A DNA stretch of 64,000 nucleotides, taken from JAFGDI01 sp963667715 (lineage in GTDB: Bacteria > Planctomycetota > Phycisphaerae > Sedimentisphaerales > SM23-30). The position numbers were made by a program, and so were the translations under genes. Positions 42,205 through 50,999 of the stretch are shown one piece after another; the first letter of the stretch is position 1; every line of letters begins with the position of its first letter. The stretch spans positions 4,092,001 to 4,156,000 of the forward strand of contig OY763926.1 of assembly GCA_963667715.1 (NCBI GenBank). Direction: 5' to 3'. The notes under the pieces were generated by a model. It worked only from the letters and a program-made list of their open reading frames with translations, was not told the origin of the DNA and ran no database searches.

Positions 42205-43353
42205 ATGAGTAATAAAATGTATAATATTCTAATCGTAATTGATACATCAAGGGCATCAGGAAGAAAGTTCCTAACCGGGGTGGAGAAGTATCTGTCAGCG
42301 TTCGCAAACTGGCGAGTGTCAGTTTTACCGCCAGAATATCTGCGAGGTGAAACCGAACGTGCCAGCTTCCCGCTGAATATGGACGAGATAGACGGTCTGA
42401 TCGTTCGCGACTCGATCGACCTGGATTATCTGCTGAACATTAATAAGCCCAAGGTTATTAATGATACCCAGCGAGAGCTTATCCCGTTTACTTCAACGAT
42501 AATAACCGACTCCAAGGAAGTTGGCCGGGTAGCGGCAGATTATTTCCTGGGGCTGGGATTTAAGCATTTTGCGTATTGCGGTTTTGACCAGTTATCGTGG
42601 TCGAATAAGCGTTTGGCAAGCTATCAGGAGACGCTGGAAGATGCAGGCGTCGAGACGGTATATAACTATATTAATAATGGCAACGAGAAAAACGACTGGC
42701 AGTCGATAGCTGATTGGCTGTCGGATCTGCCTAGGCCGCTGTGTGTGTTTGCGTGTAATGATGACCGTGCGGTGTATGTACTGGAAGCGTGTAAGCTGGC
42801 GAATATAAAGACGCCGGAAGAAGTAGCAGTGCTGGGCGTTGATAATGACGAGCTGGTATGTAATCTGTCGTTCCCGCCGCTATCGAGTATAGAGCTGGAC
42901 TTTGAGAAGTCGGGCTTCATCGCAGCTCAGCATATCGATCAGCTGATCCAGCATAAGGCGAATCATAAGATCATTCATGTTAAGCCGTCGGAGGTTGTGA
43001 ATCGTCAGTCGACCGATATTCTGGCGATAGATGATGAGAACGTGCTAAACGCGTTGATCTATATCCGCGAGAACTATAAGAAGGCTATTTTGACCAAGGA
43101 TATCGTGAATGCGACATGTATATCACGCAGAGAGCTGGAAAAACGATTTAGCCGATATCTGAAGAAATCAATCAAGAGCGAGATCGACAGACTAAGAATT
43201 AATTGGATAAAGAAAAAACTGCTCAATAGTAATGAATCGATAGGTACTATTGTTAAGGATATCGAGTTTACCGACCCTGAACATTTCTCACGTTACTTTA
43301 AGAATGCGACCGGAAAGAGCCCATCAGCGTTTCGGAAAGAGAATAAGATTTGA
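42205..43353 (+). CDS. XylR-type transcriptional regulator (periplasmic-binding-like plus AraC domain)
   Basis: 382 residues. The N-terminal region (about 5-275) is a LacI/periplasmic-binding-like sugar sensor (MYNILIVIDTSRASGRKFLT, EEVAVLGVDNDELVCNLSFP with PLSSIELD). The C-terminal 100 residues are an AraC-type double helix-turn-helix (ISRRELEKRFSRYLKKSIKS and FTDPEHFSRYFKNATGKSPS). This layout matches the XylR family of sugar-responsive activators. Because it diverges from araB, the natural effector is probably L-arabinose or a related pentose; this is inference. The stop TGA is immediately followed by GGAAGTGGGGAAAGTGAGGA repeat sequence. Confidence 0.9.
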   Translation: MSNKMYNILIVIDTSRASGRKFLTGVEKYLSAFANWRVSVLPPEYLRGETERASFPLNMDEIDGLIVRDSIDLDYLLNINKPKVINDTQRELIPFTSTIITDSKEVGRVAADYFLGLGFKHFAYCGFDQLSWSNKRLASYQETLEDAGVETVYNYINNGNEKNDWQSIADWLSDLPRPLCVFACNDDRAVYVLEACKLANIKTPEEVAVLGVDNDELVCNLSFPPLSSIELDFEKSGFIAAQHIDQLIQHKANHKIIHVKPSEVVNRQSTDILAIDDENVLNALIYIRENYKKAILTKDIVNATCISRRELEKRFSRYLKKSIKSEIDRLRINWIKKKLLNSNESIGTIVKDIEFTDPEHFSRYFKNATGKSPSAFRKENKI

Positions 43354-43400
43354 GGAAGTGGGGAAAGTGAGGAAGTGCAAGGTGCGAAGTGCAAAGAGGG
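43352..43400 (+). repeat. GAAGTG-type module C at the xylR-type stop codon
   Basis: TGAGGAAGTGGGGAAAGTGA and AGTGCAAGGTGCGAAGTGCA follow without a gap from the stop codon. This is the reverse orientation of the CTTCAC/TTGCAC words seen elsewhere. Downstream the gap holds a likely terminator and an AT-rich region. Confidence 0.65.
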
Positions 43401-43451
43401 ATGTTTGACCTTGTAGTTTTTGTTGGAAAAAGTGATAAATAATATAGCCTG

Positions 43452-43482
43452 AAGCCTTTTAGTGGGTTTTGGGCTTTTTTTG
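43452..43482 (+). terminator. Probable terminator after the XylR-type gene
   Basis: AAGCC (43452-43456) can pair with GGCTT (43472-43476), followed by a T-run. The stem is short and the loop about 15 bases. Confidence 0.45.
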
Positions 43483-43668
43483 TATATATTGGGGTTGTAA
43501 TGGGTTATGGGTGTTTTTTGCTTAGATTGATGTTGACTGGTTAATATTAATTTATTGAGTGTGTTGCCAAAATGGGGATATGGGTTAATAATATATATGT
43601 ATAAGTCTATATCAGATATTCATTATCTGGGCGTTTTTGATATGTAATTGTATAAAAGGGTATCAGTT

Positions 43669-44577
43669 ATGATAAGTTTCAGTTGTCCGATCTGTGGCGA
43701 GAAAATGGAGGCACCAGAGGTATTGCGTGGCCAGAGTCTGGAGTGTCCAAATTGCGGGGAACTTGTCGGAGTACATGGAGTCAATAGCCAGCTCACCCCC
43801 CCTTCCGATACTATACATACCGAACAGCCGATCTATGCACCGCAACATTGGCTGGTATTTAGTGTTATTATTCTGGCGTTGGGAATGGGGTTGGCGTTTA
43901 CAATATATAGTTCCAGCTGGGAGACTAAGAATAGTAAACAGATTCTGGCTTTGAGTAATGAAGCGATAGAGCTGATAGATAATGAAGAGCTGGGCGATGG
44001 GATACGGAAGTATCTCGAACTGGAAGAGCTGGTGAATAATCAGGTGGTGACGAGAGAAAGTAATCTGGTGGCGATAGCGAATGCCCGGGCGAAATTTGAG
44101 ATGGCAAATGAGATAGTGAAACTGCATAGCCAGGAGATGTTGGCGTATCAGCAGGCGATGGCCAGACCAAGTGAACAGGCTCAGCAGCGAGTACAGGAAT
44201 ATAATAATCTGCCGGAGATACCAGAGGTGGTGAGTAAGGCGATAAAAGAATATAAGCAGATACTGAAACCGACGGACGATACGGCAGCGAAAGAAGAGCT
44301 GATCGGTAAGTGGATGGCACCGGCTGACTATGGTAATGGCGAAGTGACGATCGTAAAGAGAGCTGACGACTATCTGTTCAGGCGGTATGCGAATAATGAG
44401 CTGACAATAGAGAATAAGGTAGAGGAAAAAGAGACGCTGTTGCCGGGCAGGAGCTTTCGAGATCTGACGAATAGCGATTGGGAGATATTGTACCGGATCA
44501 ATAATGAGGGAGATCTGGAATTTTGGGATGAGAGCGGGTATATATCTACGGCTGTACGTGTGCAGGAGGAGATGTGA
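43669..44577 (+). CDS. Zinc-ribbon, single-pass membrane protein of unknown function
   Basis: About 302 residues from ATG 43669, with AAAGGG about 10 bases upstream; an upstream TTG at 43648 is less likely. The N-terminus has a zinc ribbon (CPICG at residue 6, then CPNCG about 19 residues later). One membrane segment follows (about 66-86, WLVFSVIILALGMGLAFTIY), then a long helical region (about 90-210) rich in Glu, Gln and Lys, and a small beta-rich C-terminal domain (KWMAPADYGNGEVTIVKRAD to LEFWDESGYISTAV). I do not recognise the full-length family; proteins with this plan are common in planctomycetes. The stop TGA is fused to a GGAAGTGCAGAAGTG repeat. Confidence 0.75.
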   Translation: MISFSCPICGEKMEAPEVLRGQSLECPNCGELVGVHGVNSQLTPPSDTIHTEQPIYAPQHWLVFSVIILALGMGLAFTIYSSSWETKNSKQILALSNEAIELIDNEELGDGIRKYLELEELVNNQVVTRESNLVAIANARAKFEMANEIVKLHSQEMLAYQQAMARPSEQAQQRVQEYNNLPEIPEVVSKAIKEYKQILKPTDDTAAKEELIGKWMAPADYGNGEVTIVKRADDYLFRRYANNELTIENKVEEKETLLPGRSFRDLTNSDWEILYRINNEGDLEFWDESGYISTAVRVQEEM

Positions 44578-44933
44578 GGAAGTGCAGAAGTGAAAAAGTG
44601 CAGAAGTGTAGAGGTGTAGAAGTGAAAAGAAGTTTTTTAAGATGGGATAACCGTCCGCTTCGGGCGGACTGGATTTTGGAGCCAGCTCCGGTTTATCTGA
44701 GGCAGATTGAGGAGATGGATGTTTCGGTTGGGGAGGGAGTTCATTCTCCAGTGGCGGGGGAAATTCATTCATAGTGTTTATGGATTTTGGAGATTCAGGG
44801 GTTGGATGGGGATATTGACTGGAAGAGAAAGTCAGTTTTTTGTGTAACTTATACACCAGATTTTTTGAGATGGTTGGCAAAGTTATACCAAGAATCACAA
44901 GTCCCGATGTACTTCGGGACTTGTGCTACATGG
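44575..44933 (-). repeat. Composite intergenic repeat, reversed (A-I-L-C)
   Basis: Read on the minus strand: palindrome A (44892-44929), module I (TATAACTTTGCCAACCATCT), a spacer, module L (44637-44765, with CCGCCCGAAGCGGACGG) and module C (CACTTTTTCACTTCTGCAC). It lies between two convergent genes and touches the stop codon of the zinc-ribbon gene at one end. At the other end it stops a few bases short of the PBP gene. Confidence 0.82.
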
Positions 44934-47021
44934 TTAGTATAGGTTGGGGAGGTAGCCGTGGCGGCCGCAGAGTTCTAGTATGTCGCGTACCAGAGGTGCG
45001 GCGACTTCGCTGCCGTTTTTGTGTACTTCGGCGAGTACGGCGACGGCAACTTTTCTGTTGTCGAAAGATTCTGCGAAGCTGGCGAAAACGGAATAGTCAG
45101 TTGACCCGGTCTTGCCGTAAAGGGCGACTACGTCGGAATCCCATGGAGTTGGGAAGAAGGCATCGTAGGCAGTACCGCCGGGATTATTTATCACATCAAA
45201 CATACCCTTGCGAATGATATCAGCGTTAGCTTCGGAAGCGATACGGATATGGGCCCTGTCAACTACAGGCGACTTGATGAGGGTAGGCGATAGGAATACT
45301 CCGCCGCGAGCGATAGTTGCCATACTATTAGCGATCTGTAGTACAGAACAGCTGATAGGGCCACGACCAATAGCGGCATAACGCAGGTCGGTCATCCTGG
45401 GATATTTACGGCCGATGGTACTGACATAGCCAGCGGTTTCCCTGAAAGAGAACCAGCTACGTGAGGTAGTAAAATCGTCGGGCCAAGCTAGAATACGTCG
45501 TCCGAAACCAGCTTTATTGAGCCAATCGACGGCAGTCTCAGGGCCGAGCAGCTCGAATACCTTGATAGGGAAGAAATTACTGCTTCGCCTGATCGCCTGG
45601 AAGACATCGATATCGCCGGTGATGTGTATATCGCTTGGGCCGCCAGTCCAGTCTTTTGAGCCGTCGACGTAAAATATGGTATCGCTATCAATAACCCCCA
45701 TCTCAAGCCCGCCGAGCAGATTGGTTGGCTTAAGGGTTGAGCCAGACTGATAGTTCCAGCTGAGGGCCAGGTTAGTGAGAGGCGTGCGTAATGGTGCGGG
45801 CGTAACGTCGGGCCAGATAGAGGAATATACTTCCTGTTCATAGAAGCGATTGAGATCGAAGCCGGGAGAAGAGACCATAGCGAGTACTTCGCCGGACTCG
45901 ACATCGATAACCACCCCACCGCCGGTAATCTCAAGACCAACAGAGCTATTACCGGCAAAGAGCTTTTGTATATCGGCCTGAAGCTTTATGTCGAGCGAGA
46001 GAATAACATCGCTACCGACGGACTGATCGATCTTATGGATAATATCGCCGTCGATGTCTTTCTGCTGCCAGCCGCGAGTGCCACGCAGATAATCTTCGAA
46101 CATATATTCAATACCCCATAGCCCACGACGGTCACCAGCCTGATAGCCGGCGAGTTCGTTTGGCAATGGCATATCGCCCCATGAGATGCGTTTGAACTGT
46201 GCCTGGGTAGGTCCGATCTGGCCGATAACCTGAGGTGCGGCATCACCAAAAGGATAGATGCGATCTTTATCGGCACCAATAGTAATGAGTCGGCTGCTGT
46301 CGGTTTCGGAGAGGAACTCGCCGTTGAAGTGGCTCTCGACGGCGAGGGCAATCTCACGAGATACAGGCTTTAGAATAACCTGCGGTACTTCCATCTCCTG
46401 AATGGTAGTATAATAATAGATAAGACGGAGCCGGGTATATTCGTCTGGTACACACTTTTCGAAATCGGCGAAGTATTCCTCTTTCGAATGGGTTACAGGT
46501 CGTTCGAGGTTTCGACTGGAATAAAATTTACGTCTGGCAAGCCAAAGTCGAGTGGAGAAAATTTCGTCATTAACACGATTTATCTCTTCGCGAAGCTCTT
46601 CAACGGAAACATTACAAAGCTGAGCCAGTTCATCAATCATCTCGCCGGCGAGATAACGCTGATATCCGAACTTTTCGGTAAAATATTTTAGCACCTCAGA
46701 GTCAGGTGCGTTTTCTTTGCCTTCCTGATGACGATAGCAATGGGCGAAATACAGATAGTAACGGCGATCGAAAAGTCGGGCGAGTTTATAATGTATCTTA
46801 ATCCGCCATTCGGGCACATCGTTGGCGAGTACTTCGCCGTTGCGGTCGTATATTGTCCCGCGAGCAGTTTCGAGCCAGCGAGGAGCACGCTGGAGAAGCT
46901 TTTCAGTTTCAGCTACAAATTCATCATGTTTATATACCTGCAGGTATACCAGCCGTGAGATGATAATACTCATCATACAGCAGACGAAAAAGATAAAGAT
47001 TTTTAACCTTTGGTTAAACAT
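44934..47021 (-). CDS. Class B penicillin-binding protein, PBP2-like transpeptidase
   Basis: 695 residues. A single N-terminal membrane helix (about 8-28) anchors the protein. The dimerisation/pedestal region begins with ARGTIYDRNGEVLANDVPEW and carries a larger-than-usual insert (about 70-230). The transpeptidase domain keeps all three active-site motifs: S428-T-L-K (SGSTLKP), S480-S-N482 and K637-T-G (YGKTGST). It cross-links peptidoglycan outside the cytoplasmic membrane, with a PBP2/elongation-type role more likely than division, but family assignment between MrdA and FtsI is not certain. It lies 40 bases downstream of the AI-2E-family permease gene, and that gap holds a perfect palindrome. 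An intact enzyme indicates a functional murein wall in this lineage. Confidence 0.88.
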   Translation of the reverse strand: MFNQRLKIFIFFVCCMMSIIISRLVYLQVYKHDEFVAETEKLLQRAPRWLETARGTIYDRNGEVLANDVPEWRIKIHYKLARLFDRRYYLYFAHCYRHQEGKENAPDSEVLKYFTEKFGYQRYLAGEMIDELAQLCNVSVEELREEINRVNDEIFSTRLWLARRKFYSSRNLERPVTHSKEEYFADFEKCVPDEYTRLRLIYYYTTIQEMEVPQVILKPVSREIALAVESHFNGEFLSETDSSRLITIGADKDRIYPFGDAAPQVIGQIGPTQAQFKRISWGDMPLPNELAGYQAGDRRGLWGIEYMFEDYLRGTRGWQQKDIDGDIIHKIDQSVGSDVILSLDIKLQADIQKLFAGNSSVGLEITGGGVVIDVESGEVLAMVSSPGFDLNRFYEQEVYSSIWPDVTPAPLRTPLTNLALSWNYQSGSTLKPTNLLGGLEMGVIDSDTIFYVDGSKDWTGGPSDIHITGDIDVFQAIRRSSNFFPIKVFELLGPETAVDWLNKAGFGRRILAWPDDFTTSRSWFSFRETAGYVSTIGRKYPRMTDLRYAAIGRGPISCSVLQIANSMATIARGGVFLSPTLIKSPVVDRAHIRIASEANADIIRKGMFDVINNPGGTAYDAFFPTPWDSDVVALYGKTGSTDYSVFASFAESFDNRKVAVAVLAEVHKNGSEVAAPLVRDILELCGRHGYLPNLY

Positions 47022-47037
47022 GAAAATTAGGATTTAG

Positions 47038-47055
47038 TCCCGATGTACATCGGGA
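47038..47055. repeat. Perfect 18-base palindrome between permease and PBP genes
   Basis: TCCCGATGTACATCGGGA is the core of palindrome A without the outer ACAAG / CTTGT arms. It occupies most of the 40-base gap and may influence readthrough into the PBP gene. Confidence 0.65.
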
Positions 47056-47061
47056 TAGAAA

Positions 47062-48087
47062 TTAGGGTTTGGAGTTTGTTAGTTGTTCAATGTTGCCGGC
47101 CATGAGTTCGCCGACTGGTTTGAGGATATCAAACTGCATGAAGACAATTCTGGTTATGGCAGTTACCGGCACGGCCAGGAGCATACCAATAACACCCCAG
47201 AGCATACCCCAGAAAGACAGGGCCAGCAGGATAGTTACGGGGTGGAGCTTCATACTCTGGCCCTGGAACTTTGGCTCGAGGAAGTTGCCGACGAGCACCT
47301 GAACCAGACCGGGCAGGAGGAAGACCATAATAATAGCCGTAAGACTTTCAAACTGGACAACAGCGACCGGCAGCGGCAGCAGCGTGGCGATAAGCGAGCC
47401 AACAGATGGAATGAAATTCAGCAGGAAGGCGAGTACGCCAAAGACGCCGGCCAGCTCCAGCTTGAACAGGGTAAGGATAAGCCAGACGAGAATGCCGGTG
47501 ATCGCAGAGCAGATGACCTTTAGGTATATATAGTATCTGACCTTGTAATCGATCTCGCCGAGTACCCCTTGTCGGACAGCTCCGGGGTTTCGGCCGGAGA
47601 TGAGGAAAATAACAAATATCGTAGTGAGAAAGAGCCACGAGGTGGCACTTATGATCGGGCTGAAAGTATTTTTGAGGAATTCTGGGATCTTGCTCTTTAT
47701 GTCGAGTATATAGCGGTCGGTATCGACGGGGATATGATGTTCGCCCAGCCAATCGACAACCTTATGGGAGGTGACAACGATATTGGATGAATATTGGTCG
47801 GCGGTATTTATTATTGATGTCACAGCAGTGGTAAGCATAGCCAGAGCGACAGCGATAACAGCAAAAACGACCAGCAGCGAGAGCACAACCGCCAGCGGTC
47901 GAGGGAACTTTAGCTTGAGCACCTGCCAGTCGAGCAGCGGCGAGATAAGGAAGACGATAAAGACCGCTAGAATGAACGGGACAAGGAATACCTTGGTAAA
48001 GTACAAGACAAAGCCAAGAGCGACAAAAGCGAGAAAAACTAATGAGCCGGTAATCAGCCAGAGATTTTCATTTTTTGCAGTATTCAT
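47062..48087 (-). CDS. AI-2E-family (PerM/YdiK-like) membrane permease
   Basis: About 341 residues from ATG at 48085-48087, chosen because GAGG lies 6 bases upstream; a TTG four codons earlier is unlikely. Seven or eight membrane segments are visible, with the family's paired N-terminal helices (VFLAFVALGFVLYFTKVFLV), a soluble extracytoplasmic segment (about 90-145) and the signature NFIPSVGSLIATLLPLPVAV, GNFLEPKFQGQSMKLHPVTI and GMLWGVIGMLLAVP. Family members export varied small molecules or act as antiporters; the substrate here is unknown. It is upstream of, and probably co-transcribed with, the PBP2-like gene. Confidence 0.9.
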   Translation of the reverse strand: MNTAKNENLWLITGSLVFLAFVALGFVLYFTKVFLVPFILAVFIVFLISPLLDWQVLKLKFPRPLAVVLSLLVVFAVIAVALAMLTTAVTSIINTADQYSSNIVVTSHKVVDWLGEHHIPVDTDRYILDIKSKIPEFLKNTFSPIISATSWLFLTTIFVIFLISGRNPGAVRQGVLGEIDYKVRYYIYLKVICSAITGILVWLILTLFKLELAGVFGVLAFLLNFIPSVGSLIATLLPLPVAVVQFESLTAIIMVFLLPGLVQVLVGNFLEPKFQGQSMKLHPVTILLALSFWGMLWGVIGMLLAVPVTAITRIVFMQFDILKPVGELMAGNIEQLTNSKP

Positions 48088-48109
48088 TCCAGACCTCAAA
48101 GATAGAAAA

Positions 48110-48182
48110 AAGAAGTAACAAGTAACAAGTGATAAGTAACAAGCTATGGTTACTCGTTCCGATGTAGATCGGAACTCGAAGC
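48110..48182. repeat. AAGTAACAAGT-type dispersed repeat
   Basis: GAAGTAACAAGTAACAAGTG is followed by GTTACTCGTTCCGATGTAGA with TCGGAACTCGAAGC. It matches the element before the GH146 gene (about 9641) in reverse orientation, and lies between the convergent tail of argG and the start of the permease gene. Confidence 0.55.
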
Positions 48183-48210
48183 TAATTTATTATATAGTTC
48201 GCCTACCGGC

Positions 48211-48246
48211 GAAAAGGGTGCTCCTGAGAGACCAGGAACACCCATA
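48211..48246 (-). terminator. Terminator after argG
   Basis: On the minus strand GGGTG-T-TCCTG pairs with CAGGA-G-CACCC around GTCTCT and is followed by TTTTC. One internal mismatch interrupts the stem. Confidence 0.7.
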
Positions 48247-48283
48247 TAAAATATCAAGAAAGATTGCGGCAAGAATTTGCCTG

Positions 48284-49501
48284 TTACTTGCCGGTAGTTT
48301 TGCGTCTTACGCCTTCTACCTTCATTGGCAGGCCGAAGAGGCGGATGAAACCAGTAGCATCGGTAACATTATAATCGTTCATTTCAAAGCTAGCGAGGTC
48401 AGTGTTATAGAGGCTGTATGGGCTCTTCACGCCGGCAGGGACACAGTTGCCCTTGTATAGCTTGATGCGAACGTCACCGGTAACGACCTGCTGAGTGCTA
48501 TCGACAAAAGCGTCGAGCGACTCTCTAAGAGCTGTGAACCACTGTCCATTATATACCAGCTGAGCATACTTGAGAGCAATCTGCTGCTTGTAATGGTAGG
48601 TTTCACGATCGAGGGTTAGAGTTTCGAGGGCACGATGAGCGGTGTATAGGATAGTACCGCCTGGAGTTTCATAAACGCCGCGGCTCTTCATACCAACGAG
48701 ACGGTTTTCGACGATATCGATCTGGCCAACGCCATGTTTGCCGCCGAGTTCGTTAAGTTTTTCCATGATCGCAACAGGAGCGGTCTTTTGGCCATCGAGG
48801 CTGACAGGGATACCATTTTCAAAACCGACAACAACGTATTCGGCCTGATCTGGAGCCTGTTCGATCGGACTGCTCATAACCAGCACTTCCGGCTTTGGCT
48901 CGTTCCATGGCTCTTCGAGGTCTGCACCTTCATGACTGATATGGAGCAGGTTACGGTCGCGAGAGTAGATCTTTTCCTTGGTCTGATCGATCGGGATATT
49001 GCGGGCAATAGCATAATCGATAGCCGCTTCGCGGTTAGTCAGTTCAAAAGAAGGGTCTTTCCAAGGGGCGATAATCTCAAGTTCAGGAGCAAGAGCCATG
49101 AAAGTAAGTTCGAAACGAACCTGGTCGTTACCTTTACCAGTGGCACCATGAGCGAAAGCGTCAGCACCTTCGTCGATAGCAGCCTGAACCATTTTTTCAG
49201 CGATAAGCGGACGGGCGATACTGGTACCAAGCAGGTAGCCATTTTCATAGATCGCACCAGCTTTTAGCATAGGCCAGATATAGTCAGTAACAAACTCTTC
49301 GCGAAGGTCCGCTACCACGCATTTGCTGGCACCGCTTTTGAGAGCCTTTTCCTCAACGCCCTTTAGCTCACTGCCCTGTCCGAGCTCAGCTGCATATGCG
49401 ACAACTTCGCAATTATACTTTTCTTTTAGCCATGGAAGGATAACGCTGGTATCCAAACCGCCACTGTAAGCAAGAATGATCTTATTTATTTTCTTTGCCA
49501 T
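48284..49501 (-). CDS. argG: Argininosuccinate synthase
   Basis: 405 residues, normal for the family. The ATG at 49499-49501 has AAAGG about 8 bases upstream. The N-terminal ATP pyrophosphatase loop AYSGGLDTS is intact. Further family segments are present: GKGNDQVRFELTFMAL, IIAPWKD, YSRDRNLLHISHEGADLEEP and YETPGGTILYTAHRALETLT. It joins citrulline and aspartate with ATP to form argininosuccinate in arginine biosynthesis. No other arg gene is adjacent; the upstream neighbour is nifS, about 200 bases away, with an AAGTAACAAGT repeat in between. It probably has its own promoter. Confidence 0.97.
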   Translation of the reverse strand: MAKKINKIILAYSGGLDTSVILPWLKEKYNCEVVAYAAELGQGSELKGVEEKALKSGASKCVVADLREEFVTDYIWPMLKAGAIYENGYLLGTSIARPLIAEKMVQAAIDEGADAFAHGATGKGNDQVRFELTFMALAPELEIIAPWKDPSFELTNREAAIDYAIARNIPIDQTKEKIYSRDRNLLHISHEGADLEEPWNEPKPEVLVMSSPIEQAPDQAEYVVVGFENGIPVSLDGQKTAPVAIMEKLNELGGKHGVGQIDIVENRLVGMKSRGVYETPGGTILYTAHRALETLTLDRETYHYKQQIALKYAQLVYNGQWFTALRESLDAFVDSTQQVVTGDVRIKLYKGNCVPAGVKSPYSLYNTDLASFEMNDYNVTDATGFIRLFGLPMKVEGVRRKTTGK

Positions 49502-49576
49502 TTTTGAACCTTTAACTCATACTAAACTTTTATTATATACAACCAACAGGTTTATTGGGGCTGTTGGCATTATTCT

Positions 49577-49627
49577 TTTTTAAGTAACAAGTAATAAGCT
49601 TTGGTTTCGCCCTGCGGGCGAGACTAA
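49577..49627. repeat. AAGTAACAAGTAATAAGC repeat with TTTCGCCC hairpin
   Basis: The same unit as at 38843-38893: AAGTAACAAGTAATAAGC, then TTTCGCCCTGCGGGCGAGAC. It lies in the nifS-argG gap. Confidence 0.6.
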
Positions 49628-49704
49628 ACTATATCTGTCACAATCTGTAAGTATTACACGTTACAAATACTTATTTACCTATGGGCAAGCTCGGGTATCT
49701 TAAA

Positions 49705-50877
49705 TTAGAACTTGCCGTCTTTGCCGAATGGTGACATTTCGCGGAGCTTGCTGATGATCGGCGGTATAACCTTAACGGCGTAGTCGACCTGCTCCTGGGT
49801 ATTGTATCGGCTGAGGCTGAAACGGATAGAGCCGTGCATAGAGATGAACGGCACGCCCATAGCCTGAAGTACATGGCTCGGTTCGAGCGATTCGCTGGAA
49901 CAGGCCGAGCCACTGGAAGCTGATATGCCGGCGATATCGAGATTCATAAGAATCGATTCGCCTTCAATATAGCTAAACCCGATATTCGAGGTATTGGGCA
50001 GTCTATCGGTATTGGCACCATTAGCGACGGAATCCGGACAGCCGGCGAGTATACCCTGCTCAAGCTGGTCACGAAGCTCTTTAACTCTGGTGTTTTCTTC
50101 TTCGATATTGGCGGCGGCAAGTTTGCAGGCAGCGCCCAAAGCAACTATACCAGCGACATTTTCAGTACCGGCACGTTTGCCGTGTTCCTGATGACCGCCA
50201 GTGAGATATGGAGTAAGCTTTAGGCCCTTACGGACAAAGAGTACACCAACACCCTTTGGAGCGTGAATCTTATGGCCGGAAAGACTGAGCATATCGACAT
50301 CCATATCGTTAAGCGAGAATGGGATCTTACCAACAGACTGAACGGCATCAGTGTGCATGGTACCGCCGGCATGTTTGACCATTTTGCTGATCTTATCAAT
50401 AGGGAACACTACACCAGTCTCATTATTGGCGTACATAACAGTAACCAATGCGGGGCCGTCCTGTAGAGCTTCAGCGAGCTGGTCGAGATCGAGATTGCCA
50501 TCATTGTCAACATTTAGCTCGGTAAGGCGATAGCCTTTAAGCTGAAGATTTCGACAGGTCTCACGGATAGCCGGATGTTCAACCTTGCTGGTGATAATAT
50601 GGCGGTAGTTTTCGTTGCGTTCGAGGAAGCCGCGAATAGCCATATTATTACTTTCGGTACCACAGCTGGTAAAGATGATCTCCTCAGGGAGACAACCGAT
50701 AAGGTCGGCTACCTGCTGACGAGCGAGGTCAACATCCTTGCGGATATTGCCGCCAAAAGAATGCATACTGGACGGGTTGCCATAGAGTTCGGTAAGAAAC
50801 GGCTTCATAGCCTCGAACACCTCTGGGGCAACAGCGGTAGTTGCATTGTTATCAAAATAACAGTTCATATCACTCAT
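49705..50877 (-). CDS. nifS: Cysteine desulfurase, NifS/IscS family
   Basis: About 390 residues from ATG at 50875-50877; GAGGG lies 8 bases upstream, which decides against the ATG five codons earlier. The PLP-dependent fold is clear: FDNNATTAVAPEVFEAM, SCGTESNNMAIRG, the PLP-lysine motif LSGHKIHAPKG, RAGTENVAG, and the persulfide cysteine loop SGSACSSESLEPSHVL. The enzyme takes sulfur from cysteine and passes it to the scaffold NifU, encoded immediately upstream on the same strand, about 120 bases away across a GC hairpin. Pairing with a three-domain NifU suggests a NIF-type Fe-S assembly system. No nitrogenase genes are near, so a general housekeeping or stress role is likely. Confidence 0.95.
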   Translation of the reverse strand: MSDMNCYFDNNATTAVAPEVFEAMKPFLTELYGNPSSMHSFGGNIRKDVDLARQQVADLIGCLPEEIIFTSCGTESNNMAIRGFLERNENYRHIITSKVEHPAIRETCRNLQLKGYRLTELNVDNDGNLDLDQLAEALQDGPALVTVMYANNETGVVFPIDKISKMVKHAGGTMHTDAVQSVGKIPFSLNDMDVDMLSLSGHKIHAPKGVGVLFVRKGLKLTPYLTGGHQEHGKRAGTENVAGIVALGAACKLAAANIEEENTRVKELRDQLEQGILAGCPDSVANGANTDRLPNTSNIGFSYIEGESILMNLDIAGISASSGSACSSESLEPSHVLQAMGVPFISMHGSIRFSLSRYNTQEQVDYAVKVIPPIISKLREMSPFGKDGKF

Positions 50878-50898
50878 AATAGTGACCCTCATATTTTT

Positions 50899-50914
50899 AC
50901 GGCCTGGCGGCCGT
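50899..50914. other. GC hairpin in the nifU-nifS gap
   Basis: ACGGCC-TGGC-GGCCGT forms a perfect stem. There is no T-run on the operon strand, so it is more likely an RNA stability or processing structure than a terminator. Confidence 0.4.
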
Positions 50915-50999
50915 AGTAAAAGGTAAAAAGTATAAAGGTTAAAGGTGTTATTACACAGTTAACGGTAACTTTTTACTATAATTCAAAACAGTTCTTATC

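Noticed and set aside
43663..44898. A 411-codon open frame on the minus strand opposite the zinc-ribbon gene
   Set aside because: It runs through repeat modules and is antisense to a gene with clear CxxC motifs and a ribosome site. Its translation is low in family-like structure and rich in His, Leu and Tyr from reversed codons.
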